This document shows, piece by piece, positions 1-7,082 of a stretch of 64,000 bases of DNA. Position numbers and translations under genes: made by a program. The notes under the pieces are model-generated. The model had not been told where the DNA came from, searched no databases, and was given only the letters and a program-made list of their open reading frames with translations. The stretch covers positions 248,001 to 312,000 of the forward strand of contig JAUVXV010000003.1 in the NCBI GenBank assembly GCA_030603365.1, read 5' to 3'. Source of the stretch: Candidatus Heimdallarchaeota archaeon (GTDB lineage: Archaea; Asgardarchaeota; Heimdallarchaeia; Heimdallarchaeales; Heimdallarchaeaceae). Positions within the stretch are counted from its first letter, which is position 1. Each line of letters starts with the position of its first letter.

Positions 1-1318
1 TTAAAACGTCGACACTATTTTTTAGCTCTCTGATGGACTGAACTAAATCTCCCATCATTTGCGACTGTTCAGTGGAAGCTTCAGCTCTAGGTCGAGTAAC
101 TTTTTGTGAATCAAGTTTCTGATCAAATATCATTAAATCTTTCTCGAACTGATCCATTTCAGGTGTTCTTGGTTCTGGAATAGATGAAATATCTGCTTTA
201 GATTTCTTTCTCTCTTCTCTTTTTTGTTTCTCTCTTTGATCTTTTTCTTTCATCTTTTCCAGATAAGGAAGAACTTGAGAATAATCAATTCCTTCTCTTC
301 TAGCCATATCTGTTAACAGAATATCTCTATATCCTTGATCCTCAATTTTCAATTCATCGATTTCTTTTTCTAATTCATGGATTATAGACATAGCTTCATA
401 GATATCAGTTTTTGACATCTTTGGTTCAATTTCCTTAACTTCTATTTTTGTAGCTTTGACTTCGTCTCTTAATGTTTGCATAGCTTTTATAACTTCAGTT
501 TTAACCTGATCAGTTTCTCCTCTGGAGAGTGCTTCCTTCACTAGATCAATTTTACTCACTGATTTATAGGGTTCTTTTTCCTCTTTTTCTTTAATCTCCA
601 CTGGAGCAGTTTCTACTTGTTCTACTCCGGTATCTTCTTTCTCTCCTAAAGACATTGGAGGTGTTCCAATGTGAGCAAAAATGTTTTTAGCAAAAGTTGC
701 ATTATCTTTAAGATCTAAACCTGCTTTTTTGTCTGAAAACATCAGGTAAGAGCCACATACAAACACTGTACCTAAACCATAAGATGTGATTGCTGCAACA
801 GCACTACTTGGTGGGTCACTTGAACCACTTGTTCTCGCTAACTCCACATTTCCTTCATCTAGCTGCAAAGAACAACTGGAAACAACTACTATTTCCTTCA
901 AATTATCTGTTATAGGATGCTGATAAAACTTCGATATAACTGCATTGCTTTCCAATTTTAATTCGAAGTTTTCATAATCAAAAATCTGATTTGATACAGT
1001 TGAGATTTTGAAATGCTTCAACAATGTATTTAGATTTGTACCTAAACCACTGTCCCCTCCTGCATTTGCAAAAATAGCTAAAGCTCCTCCTTCATCAACA
1101 AATCGAAGTAGAGCCTTTACTTCATGCCCATAAAGTTTACTCGAGTCTGGGCAGGGAAGAACTAGTACATCATAATCTGTGATGTTGGTATATTTTATTG
1201 GGTATGAATCATATCGTGCTACTTCGTGACCTTCATTTTCTAGAAGTTCACTTAATTTTTGGAAATTCTCGTGGATTTTTCCCCTTTCTTTTTGAGTTTC
1301 GTCAAATAATATCCTCAT
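1..1318 (-). CDS. GIFT-domain (IFT52-like/DUF4350-like) protein, C-terminus cut by window edge
   Basis: Reading from ATG at 1318 to the window edge gives 439 residues with no in-frame stop, so the gene continues leftwards. Residues 1-215 look like a GIFT domain: a Rossmann-like start, the hallmark TNLNTLL at 94-100 after a GG turn, and GSYLMFSDK at 189-197, which resembles the GSCHMFSD segment of eukaryotic IFT52. From about residue 220 onward the chain is charged, Lys/Glu rich and predicted coiled coil. GIFT domains occur in IFT52, the core ciliary IFT-B protein, and also in prokaryotic DUF4350/GldG-like proteins, so a ciliary role cannot be claimed. No signal peptide or membrane segment is visible, so a cytosolic location is likely. 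The gene diverges from the MinD-like ATPase gene with a 202-base gap. Domain call fairly sure, function unknown. Confidence 0.7.
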   Translation of the reverse strand, partial: MRILFDETQKERGKIHENFQKLSELLENEGHEVARYDSYPIKYTNITDYDVLVLPCPDSSKLYGHEVKALLRFVDEGGALAIFANAGGDSGLGTNLNTLLKHFKISTVSNQIFDYENFELKLESNAVISKFYQHPITDNLKEIVVVSSCSLQLDEGNVELARTSGSSDPPSSAVAAITSYGLGTVFVCGSYLMFSDKKAGLDLKDNATFAKNIFAHIGTPPMSLGEKEDTGVEQVETAPVEIKEKEEKEPYKSVSKIDLVKEALSRGETDQVKTEVIKAMQTLRDEVKATKIEVKEIEPKMSKTDIYEAMSIIHELEKEIDELKIEDQGYRDILLTDMARREGIDYSQVLPYLEKMKEKDQREKQKREERKKSKADISSIPEPRTPEMDQFEKDLMIFDQKLDSQKVTRPRAEASTEQSQMMGDLVQSIRELKNSVDVL

Positions 1319-1520
1319 ATAGACACCCTTTTTCCTGCTAGGAATTCTTTTCTCTCTTTATACTTACAATTTAATCCTTTATAATTATTAATCTTATTGA
1401 TGTAATATGTTGTTGTTGACGGGTTTTTAAGTAAAAAGAACTAAATATTAGTGATTTCTCTCAATTTAAGCAGTAAAGAATAAAAACCTCTATTTCATAG
1501 CACTATCATCCGGTGAATGA

Positions 1521-2378
1521 ATGACACAATTAGATTTCGCTAAATTAACAGAGTTAGCTTCGTCAAGATTAGATATTATCGTTTTACACTCCCAAAAAGG
1601 TGGACCAGGAAAAACAACATTATCTTGCAATATTGCTCATGAACTAGCTAAAAGAGGAAATAAAACCGTTCTTGTTGATCTAGATATTGCTCAACCAACA
1701 ATTCAACACATCTTTAAAATTCCCGATAAAAAAATCAAGCATACAATCAATGATATTCTTTTAGGAGAAGTTAAAGTTAATGAGGATGTTCTTCTTGAAA
1801 CTGAAAACTCCAACTTGCTTCTTATTGCTGCTAAGGAAAATGTGGAATACGGTGAAGGTTTGTTATCTTTGTTGGAAGGAATTCAGCAATACTCATTCTT
1901 TGCCTTACATGAAATGACAAAGTTTCTACTTAGAATGGGTTTTAGATATGTGATTTATGATTGTGCCCCTGGATATAGAATGGAATCTGTTAATGCTGCT
2001 GCTATTGCTGATGCAAGGTTATTTGTCATTCGTCCATCAACTTTTAGCTTTGAAGGTGCGAAACAGATGCTTAATGATATCTATAAAAAATTGGATATTA
2101 GATCACTAAACTACTTTGTTTTTAATCAAGTACCTCCAGAGATGAAGGAAGAAAACCAAAAATTACTCAATGGGTGGAAAGAAGAATTAATAAAATTATA
2201 TCTTCCAGAGAAAATCGCATTCTTAGACTTCTTGCCAATTTCTTTTGAGATAATGGAGCTTGGAATTAAAGGTGAATATATTTTTCCAGAAAAAACTGTT
2301 CTCTATGAAAAATTATCTGAAATAGTAACTGAAATTACATCTAGAATAGATGAAATGAAAGACTTAAAGGAAGAGTAA
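1521..2378 (+). CDS. MinD/ParA-family P-loop ATPase
   Basis: A 285-residue SIMIBI-class ATPase. The deviant Walker A motif KGGPGKTT is at residues 26-33 with the signature lysine K26. DLDIAQPT around residue 52 is the switch I region, and YDCAPGY near residue 150 is the Walker B-like segment. The family uses ATP-driven dimerisation and membrane or DNA binding to position cell components. No clear C-terminal amphipathic membrane-targeting helix is seen; the tail is an acidic helix. The ATG at 1521 follows GGTGA (1512-1516), which supports this start. It diverges from the GIFT-domain gene and is followed by two zinc-ribbon membrane proteins, so its cargo may be membrane-associated (inference). 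It could equally be a Mrp/Nbp35 relative, but no CxxC iron-sulfur motif is present. Confidence 0.85.
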   Translation: MTQLDFAKLTELASSRLDIIVLHSQKGGPGKTTLSCNIAHELAKRGNKTVLVDLDIAQPTIQHIFKIPDKKIKHTINDILLGEVKVNEDVLLETENSNLLLIAAKENVEYGEGLLSLLEGIQQYSFFALHEMTKFLLRMGFRYVIYDCAPGYRMESVNAAAIADARLFVIRPSTFSFEGAKQMLNDIYKKLDIRSLNYFVFNQVPPEMKEENQKLLNGWKEELIKLYLPEKIAFLDFLPISFEIMELGIKGEYIFPEKTVLYEKLSEIVTEITSRIDEMKDLKEE

Positions 2379-2438
2379 TTTTATTAATCACGAATCTTAT
2401 ATCAAATTTTATATTAGGTAACGTATATAGTTCTATCG

Positions 2439-3422
2439 ATGAGTCTAGTTAAAGAGTATCAATGTCCTCATTGTAATGCTCCTATGGACGTTAATCCTGA
2501 AGATGCAATTTTCAATTGTGTATCTTGTGGTCAGGCTGTTTTATCTGATGGTTCTGAATTCAAGGACCACTATATTCTAAAAAACACACTTAACCGAACC
2601 AAGATACATGAAATTGTAAAGGATTTTATTAAGAAGAAAGGCTTCATGCGAGGGATTAAAGGTTATAAAATCACTAATATAACACCTACATTGACGCCGT
2701 TCTGGGTTGTTACTTCTGATGCATATACACACTTCGTGGGATATCTCAGATATTCAGAAACAAAAACAAGAACCGTTGGTTCTGGAAAGAATAGAAGAAC
2801 TGTTACTGAACATGTTACAGTTTATCGTCCTATTGATCAAGAGATAAGAGAAAAAAGAGCAGATGTACTCCTTGGAAGGAGAGGAAGCTCTATTTATGGA
2901 TATGATAAGGTAAGAGATATTGTCCGTTCAGAATTTTCGACTGCTATACCTTTTAACCATGATCACCTAGTGGGTACAGAGAAGGAATTTGATTATTTAT
3001 CTTCAGAAATAGATTTAGATGCAGCTAATCAACTAGGAAAAACAGTTGTCTTTGATAATCATAGAGCTAGAGCACAGAAAGCTTGTACTAAAGTGTTCGA
3101 TTGTGCAACACAGCTAACTTATACTGGAACTTATTTTGTTCATGCTCCTGTTTGGCAAGTGGAATATGTCTTCAAAGATGAAACCTACAGAATTGCTATT
3201 TTGGGTAGTAGTGGAAGGATTATTCTAGGTGAAATACCAGTTACAACAAGATTCCGAATGATTTTCCTGACTTTGACATTTCTGGCCTTAGGAGCTGCTG
3301 GAGCAGGCAGTTGGTTCGGGAGATATGAAGTCTATGTACCTATTATAGCGGGTATTGTAGCAGCAGTTATAGGGTTCTTTACGCTGAAAAATACGTTTAA
3401 ACCTAAATCGGTGGTGGATTAA
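2439..3422 (+). CDS. Zinc-ribbon membrane protein (first of tandem pair)
   Basis: A 327-residue protein with an N-terminal zinc ribbon (C9, C12, C27, C30), a soluble mixed alpha/beta middle, and two closely spaced hydrophobic segments at about 275-320 ending in a short basic tail. A Gly/Ser/Arg-rich insertion lies near residues 110-125. It resembles the next gene in architecture (ribbon, soluble domain, TM pair), pointing to tandem duplication. A TATA-like box (about 2406-2416) sits about 26 bases before the ATG, suggesting a leaderless transcript. The stop is one base from the next start, so the two genes are co-transcribed. Function unknown; the ribbon could bind zinc and mediate protein contacts on the cytosolic membrane face. 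Confidence 0.75.
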   Translation: MSLVKEYQCPHCNAPMDVNPEDAIFNCVSCGQAVLSDGSEFKDHYILKNTLNRTKIHEIVKDFIKKKGFMRGIKGYKITNITPTLTPFWVVTSDAYTHFVGYLRYSETKTRTVGSGKNRRTVTEHVTVYRPIDQEIREKRADVLLGRRGSSIYGYDKVRDIVRSEFSTAIPFNHDHLVGTEKEFDYLSSEIDLDAANQLGKTVVFDNHRARAQKACTKVFDCATQLTYTGTYFVHAPVWQVEYVFKDETYRIAILGSSGRIILGEIPVTTRFRMIFLTLTFLALGAAGAGSWFGRYEVYVPIIAGIVAAVIGFFTLKNTFKPKSVVD

Positions 3423-3423
3423 G

Positions 3424-4401
3424 ATGAATGTAAAATCAATAATGTGTCCAAATTGTGCTGCACCCTTAGAAATGGAAGCAACTCAATCTCATGTTACTTG
3501 TCCATATTGTAGTGTAACGAGCGAACTGAAGAAAGTTTCAGAATTAATTGAACATTTTATGTTACCAGTGAGCTATGATATTGACCAAATTAAAACAGAA
3601 CTAGTTGGAGATATTTTAAAGCATCCAGGAACTCCTGAAGATTTGCATAAATCTCTACAATTTTCAAAAATCGATTTGAAATTCTATCCATACTTTATTG
3701 TTACTGTTCATCTAAGAACAGAATATAAGGGAAATGGAGAGTACGCAACTTTCAGTAGCCGATATAAATCTGGTTATCGTCGCATAAGTACTCATTTAAA
3801 ACCAGAACAAGGGGTTTTTGATGATACACGTGAATTCATCATCTATTCAGCTGAAGATGTTCAAAACGATCTCATAAATTTCGAGATATCAACTAGAGGA
3901 AAAAGGTATTTCCAAGCATTAGAAGCTGAGAAAGTTAATGCTGATGTTAATTCCAGTATATTCAACTTAGATCAAGCAAAAGAAGAAGCTATTAGGAATA
4001 TGAGAGAGATCCATAAAGGGTTGATGATGAAAGAATTAGCTCAGATACTAGAGGTCAGAGATGAACCAGAAGTTAAAGGTGTTTATCTTTTACATATTCC
4101 CTTCTATTTCTTAGAGTTTAAAGTTGGTAAAAAGGAATACAAAGCAACAATGGATGCTGCAACTGGTAGAACTGTGATAACTCAAGTTCCACGAGAAACT
4201 TCCTATTGGGTACAAATAGGGGTACTAACAACTCTTTTCGGTGGAATTGGAATAGCAGGGATATTCTTTGCAGTACAACAAATAGCTCTGTTAGGATACT
4301 TTAGTATATTTGGTGCAATAGCAGGTTTAGTGTTCGCAATTCGTACTCTACAACTTGGATTGAAATCCAGATATAGAGAAACTCAGAGGAAGAAACGGTA
4401 A
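3424..4401 (+). CDS. Zinc-ribbon membrane protein (second of tandem pair)
   Basis: A 325-residue paralogue of the preceding gene. The N-terminal ribbon is C8, C11, C26, C29, followed by a soluble domain and two hydrophobic segments at about 261-310, then a strongly basic tail (RYRETQRKKR). The order of elements and the strand-rich core preceding the membrane segments match the upstream protein, although sequence identity outside the ribbon is low. The start is one base after the upstream stop, indicating translational coupling. A run of eight T follows at 4418-4425, a likely archaeal terminator. The two proteins may form a hetero-oligomer (inference). No enzyme motif was recognised. Confidence 0.75.
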   Translation: MNVKSIMCPNCAAPLEMEATQSHVTCPYCSVTSELKKVSELIEHFMLPVSYDIDQIKTELVGDILKHPGTPEDLHKSLQFSKIDLKFYPYFIVTVHLRTEYKGNGEYATFSSRYKSGYRRISTHLKPEQGVFDDTREFIIYSAEDVQNDLINFEISTRGKRYFQALEAEKVNADVNSSIFNLDQAKEEAIRNMREIHKGLMMKELAQILEVRDEPEVKGVYLLHIPFYFLEFKVGKKEYKATMDAATGRTVITQVPRETSYWVQIGVLTTLFGGIGIAGIFFAVQQIALLGYFSIFGAIAGLVFAIRTLQLGLKSRYRETQRKKR

Positions 4402-4416
4402 TAGTTCTTATCTAAT

Positions 4417-4437
4417 CTTTTTTTTCTCTTTTACCTT
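4417..4437 (+). terminator. T-rich archaeal terminator
   Basis: Eight consecutive T at 4418-4425 followed by further T-rich sequence, 16 bases after the stop of the second zinc-ribbon gene and before the TATA-like box of the next gene. Archaeal RNA polymerase terminates at such U-tracts without needing a hairpin. None is obvious here. Confidence 0.55.
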
Positions 4438-4472
4438 TTTATTTAAAAATACTATATCTCATTTGACTATAT

Positions 4473-5207
4473 ATGACTCAAGAAATACCTCTTTTCTTTG
4501 ATTTTGGAGGAACACTTGTTGACACATTAGAAGTGACACGTAGAGTTTTCAAAGAGGTTTTAGGAAAAGAATTCACATCTGACCAGATTAAAGCGATGTA
4601 TAAAGAAGCTTCTACTAAGAGACAAACTATGACACTCTTCTTCAAATTCCCAGTGAATCCAGTGAAATTAGCTCTAAAGCAGAAAAAAATAAGAAAAATG
4701 CAAAGGGATATGTTAATTGATACCATAGAATTGGATGAGAAAAGAAAAGAATATTTGTATAAAATAAAAAAACTTGATCCAAACCTAAGAATGTTTCTTG
4801 TAACTCAAAATCCGATGATGGAAAATGAAGAATATTCAAGGAACGCTATGAATAAATTATTTGGTGAAGATAATCCTTTTGACCAAATATTAGCTGGTGA
4901 GGACAAATTTCAACTTATTGTCCATAACATTGAACCTGATGTTCTTGCAAGGGGAGTACTAATAGGGGATCTACCTAATGACGTCTATGTGGCAGAGATG
5001 CTTAAAATTCCATGTTTTGGAGTAATGTGGGGGTATTCAGAGGAAGGAGAACTTGCTACACCTTTCATTGCAGATGAGTTTGAAGATTTAATAGATATGG
5101 TTCAAGATCATATTGATGATTTGAAAGAAGAAAAAGATGATGAAATTGAAGAAATCGAATTTGAAGACATAGATTTAGATTCTGAAGATTTTGAGCTCAT
5201 TGAGTAA
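4473..5207 (+). CDS. HAD-superfamily protein with atypical motif I
   Basis: A 244-residue protein with HAD-like features: motif I FFDFGGTLVDT (D10 as nucleophile), a helical cap, LVTQN near residue 110 (motif II) and IGDLPNDV with downstream GVMWG (motif IV), as in phosphoglycolate phosphatase-like proteins. In ordinary HAD phosphatases motif I is DxDxT; here the second Asp is Gly12, so the usual acid/base residue is missing. It may therefore be a dehalogenase-like, weak or non-catalytic member. The last 30 residues are almost all Asp/Glu. A TATA-like element at 4442-4451 lies about 26 bases upstream of the ATG, consistent with a leaderless transcript. Substrate unknown. Confidence 0.7.
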   Translation: MTQEIPLFFDFGGTLVDTLEVTRRVFKEVLGKEFTSDQIKAMYKEASTKRQTMTLFFKFPVNPVKLALKQKKIRKMQRDMLIDTIELDEKRKEYLYKIKKLDPNLRMFLVTQNPMMENEEYSRNAMNKLFGEDNPFDQILAGEDKFQLIVHNIEPDVLARGVLIGDLPNDVYVAEMLKIPCFGVMWGYSEEGELATPFIADEFEDLIDMVQDHIDDLKEEKDDEIEEIEFEDIDLDSEDFELIE

Positions 5208-5217
5208 AAATTTACTT

Positions 5218-5568
5218 CTAATCTAATTCTAAAATATAATTTCCTACTTCTTTAGCAACTTCAGGTATTTTTTCTTCACACCTTTTAATAATCTTTAAAG
5301 ACTGTTTTTCTGCATCTGAGATGAGTTTTTTGTATTTACTTGGATCTTTTGCTTCTTCTATCTTCTGTTTGAGAATTTCCCTAGCTTCATTCTTGGCTTT
5401 CTCTAAACGTCGTACTCTATCACTCTGAGCTTTTTCTATAAAAAAAGCAGCTTCATTCTTTGCGTTTTTAATTAGCTGTTCTGATTGTTGTTCAGCAATC
5501 TTTATTTGTTGAATTATGTCTTGTTCTTTTGATGACAAATATTTCACCAGATATTTCTTTTCTAACAA
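5218..5568 (-). CDS. ahaH: V/A-type ATP synthase subunit H (peripheral stalk)
   Basis: A 116-residue, entirely helical, Lys/Glu/Ala/Gln-rich protein matching the AhaH/subunit G-H family, which pairs with subunit E to form the peripheral stalks of archaeal rotary ATPases. The start is uncertain: the longest form begins with TTG at 5568, about 35 bases after a TATA-like element at about 5600-5612; an internal TTG at 5538 has GGTG just upstream and would give 106 residues. Either start makes its 5' end overlap the divergent subunit C gene. It lies apart from the main operon, separated by the inverted C gene. Confidence 0.8.
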   Translation of the reverse strand: MLEKKYLVKYLSSKEQDIIQQIKIAEQQSEQLIKNAKNEAAFFIEKAQSDRVRRLEKAKNEAREILKQKIEEAKDPSKYKKLISDAEKQSLKIIKRCEEKIPEVAKEVGNYILELD

Positions 5569-6587
5569 GTTATGTTAGAGGGCAACATGCTAAGCTTCTA
5601 TCTATAAATGACTTCGAGAACTTGGTAAATAAACCTTATGAAATCTTCGTTGATGACTTAAAGTCTTTTGAAATCGGGGAAATATTAAGATCTAATCCAT
5701 CATATAAATCTCATGAAATTGAACGTTTCTTAACTCGAAGATTATTGGATCAATATTCTTTTATTTTAAAAAATATCCCAAATTGGGGTAAGGAGCTAAT
5801 TGAAGCTTATACAACCAAATTTGAAGTTATGAATTTACAAAGAATTACTAGATATCTTTATTCCAAAGCTGATATTAATTTAAGAGAAGCTATTAACCTC
5901 AGAGCACAAGAGCTGTTAGGTAGAACATCATTCATTGCTAAGCTTCTTCAGTGTCAAGATTTAAGTGAATTATTTGACCAACTAAAAAAATCTGAATATA
6001 AGAATGAAATAGAAGTAGCTGAGAATATCTATGCAAATGTTGGCGATATCTGGCCTTTGGAATTTGCATTTGATACCTCTTATTTGAAACAAATGTTAAA
6101 TCAAGCTTCTAAACTACGTCGAAACCAAAGAGTAGGAGCTTTAAAATTTGTACACTACGAGCTTCTAACAGATCTACTACTTGTAATCCTAAAAGCTAAC
6201 TTTGTTGGAGCTGATATTAATGAAGCTTTAAAACTGATACCTATCCCTAACAACTTCCCTTTCAAAAGACAAATTTCAGAATTGATGGCTGAACCAGAAT
6301 TAAAGGCTAACTTGGACATACTTCGATCTTTTAAATCTGCTAAATTAACTTCAGGTATTGAAAGATACGAGAAAGATAAGATGTTTTTACATGTTGAAAT
6401 TGCTATTAGAGCAGAAGAACTAGAGTTTCTAAGAAGAGTATTTTATGAAGATTATGGTATTTTAAGTGTTTTAAGCTATCTCAAACAATATGAAACACAA
6501 ATAAAGGATTTGAACAAATTATTATATCTAAAAGAATATAAATTCCCTATCGAGAAGACTAGGGAACTGATTGTAAATCTTGTGTGA
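5532..6587 (+). CDS. atpC: V/A-type ATP synthase subunit C
   Basis: A 351-residue, all-helical protein of the V-ATPase subunit C/d family, which caps the membrane c-ring and couples it to the central stalk D-F. The N-terminal SYVRGQHAKLLS segment and the regular helical repeats match family members of about 350 residues. ATG at 5532 is chosen over the TTG immediately before it. The gene is on the plus strand, opposite to the A-B-D-E-I-K operon and divergent from subunit H, with overlapping 5' ends. Its 3' end is 3 bases from the end of the convergent subunit K gene. Its promoter must lie inside the H coding region. Confidence 0.88.
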   Translation: MTNISPDISFLTSYVRGQHAKLLSINDFENLVNKPYEIFVDDLKSFEIGEILRSNPSYKSHEIERFLTRRLLDQYSFILKNIPNWGKELIEAYTTKFEVMNLQRITRYLYSKADINLREAINLRAQELLGRTSFIAKLLQCQDLSELFDQLKKSEYKNEIEVAENIYANVGDIWPLEFAFDTSYLKQMLNQASKLRRNQRVGALKFVHYELLTDLLLVILKANFVGADINEALKLIPIPNNFPFKRQISELMAEPELKANLDILRSFKSAKLTSGIERYEKDKMFLHVEIAIRAEELEFLRRVFYEDYGILSVLSYLKQYETQIKDLNKLLYLKEYKFPIEKTRELIVNLV

Positions 6588-6590
6588 TTT

Positions 6591-7082
6591 TTAAACCGTA
6601 GGCACAGTTACTATATTCAGAAGTATGAATGCAATAAGTAATCCATATATTGCTAAAGCCTCACCTAAACCCAGATATATCAAGTTTGGAGTGAAAACTT
6701 CTGAGTTTGCTGTGATAGAACCAATGGCTGCAGGTTCTCCTTTTGCTAGAGTTATTGCTGCTCCTAAATTTGATACTACCATGATAAACATAGCTGCAAT
6801 GAAAATCCAACCATACTCTGGTTTAAAATCAGTCAGTTCAAATGTTCCATCAAGGTAAGGTTGTATCTTTGTATACATTACAAAGGCAATAAGCAATCCA
6901 TATATTGCTAATGCTTCTGCTAAAGCCAGATAGATTAGAATAAAGATATTCAACTTTTGTTTCTCGGCTACCGCTGCTGCTGCTGCTTGAACTCCCTTTG
7001 ATAAAGGTATTCCTGCACCTAATATTGTGAGCATTGTTCCTGCAATTCCTATGATTCCTAAAACATATCCTTCAACTGCCAT
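6591..7082 (-). CDS. atpK: V/A-type ATP synthase subunit K (c-ring proteolipid, 4 TM)
   Basis: A 163-residue proteolipid made of two fused hairpins: helices at about 6-27, 45-70, 90-112 and 133-158. Both outer helices carry the ion-binding carboxylate (E56 and E141) in the nearly identical context AEALAIYGLLIAF / GEALAIYGLLIAF. The Ser/Thr after Glu and the partner Gln typical of sodium-binding c-subunits are absent, which favours protons (inference). Eukaryotic V-ATPase c keeps only one Glu per four helices; here both are kept. It is the last gene of the operon and its start overlaps the end of subunit I by 11 bases. Confidence 0.93.
   Translation of the reverse strand: MAVEGYVLGIIGIAGTMLTILGAGIPLSKGVQAAAAAVAEKQKLNIFILIYLALAEALAIYGLLIAFVMYTKIQPYLDGTFELTDFKPEYGWIFIAAMFIMVVSNLGAAITLAKGEPAAIGSITANSEVFTPNLIYLGLGEALAIYGLLIAFILLNIVTVPTV

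Noticed and set aside
6631..6917. Pair of 32-base direct repeats as a possible mobile or regulatory repeat
   Set aside because: Both copies lie in the same codon positions of the two homologous halves of the proteolipid gene, so they are an internal gene duplication. The only open point is why the DNA is so alike, listed as a finding.
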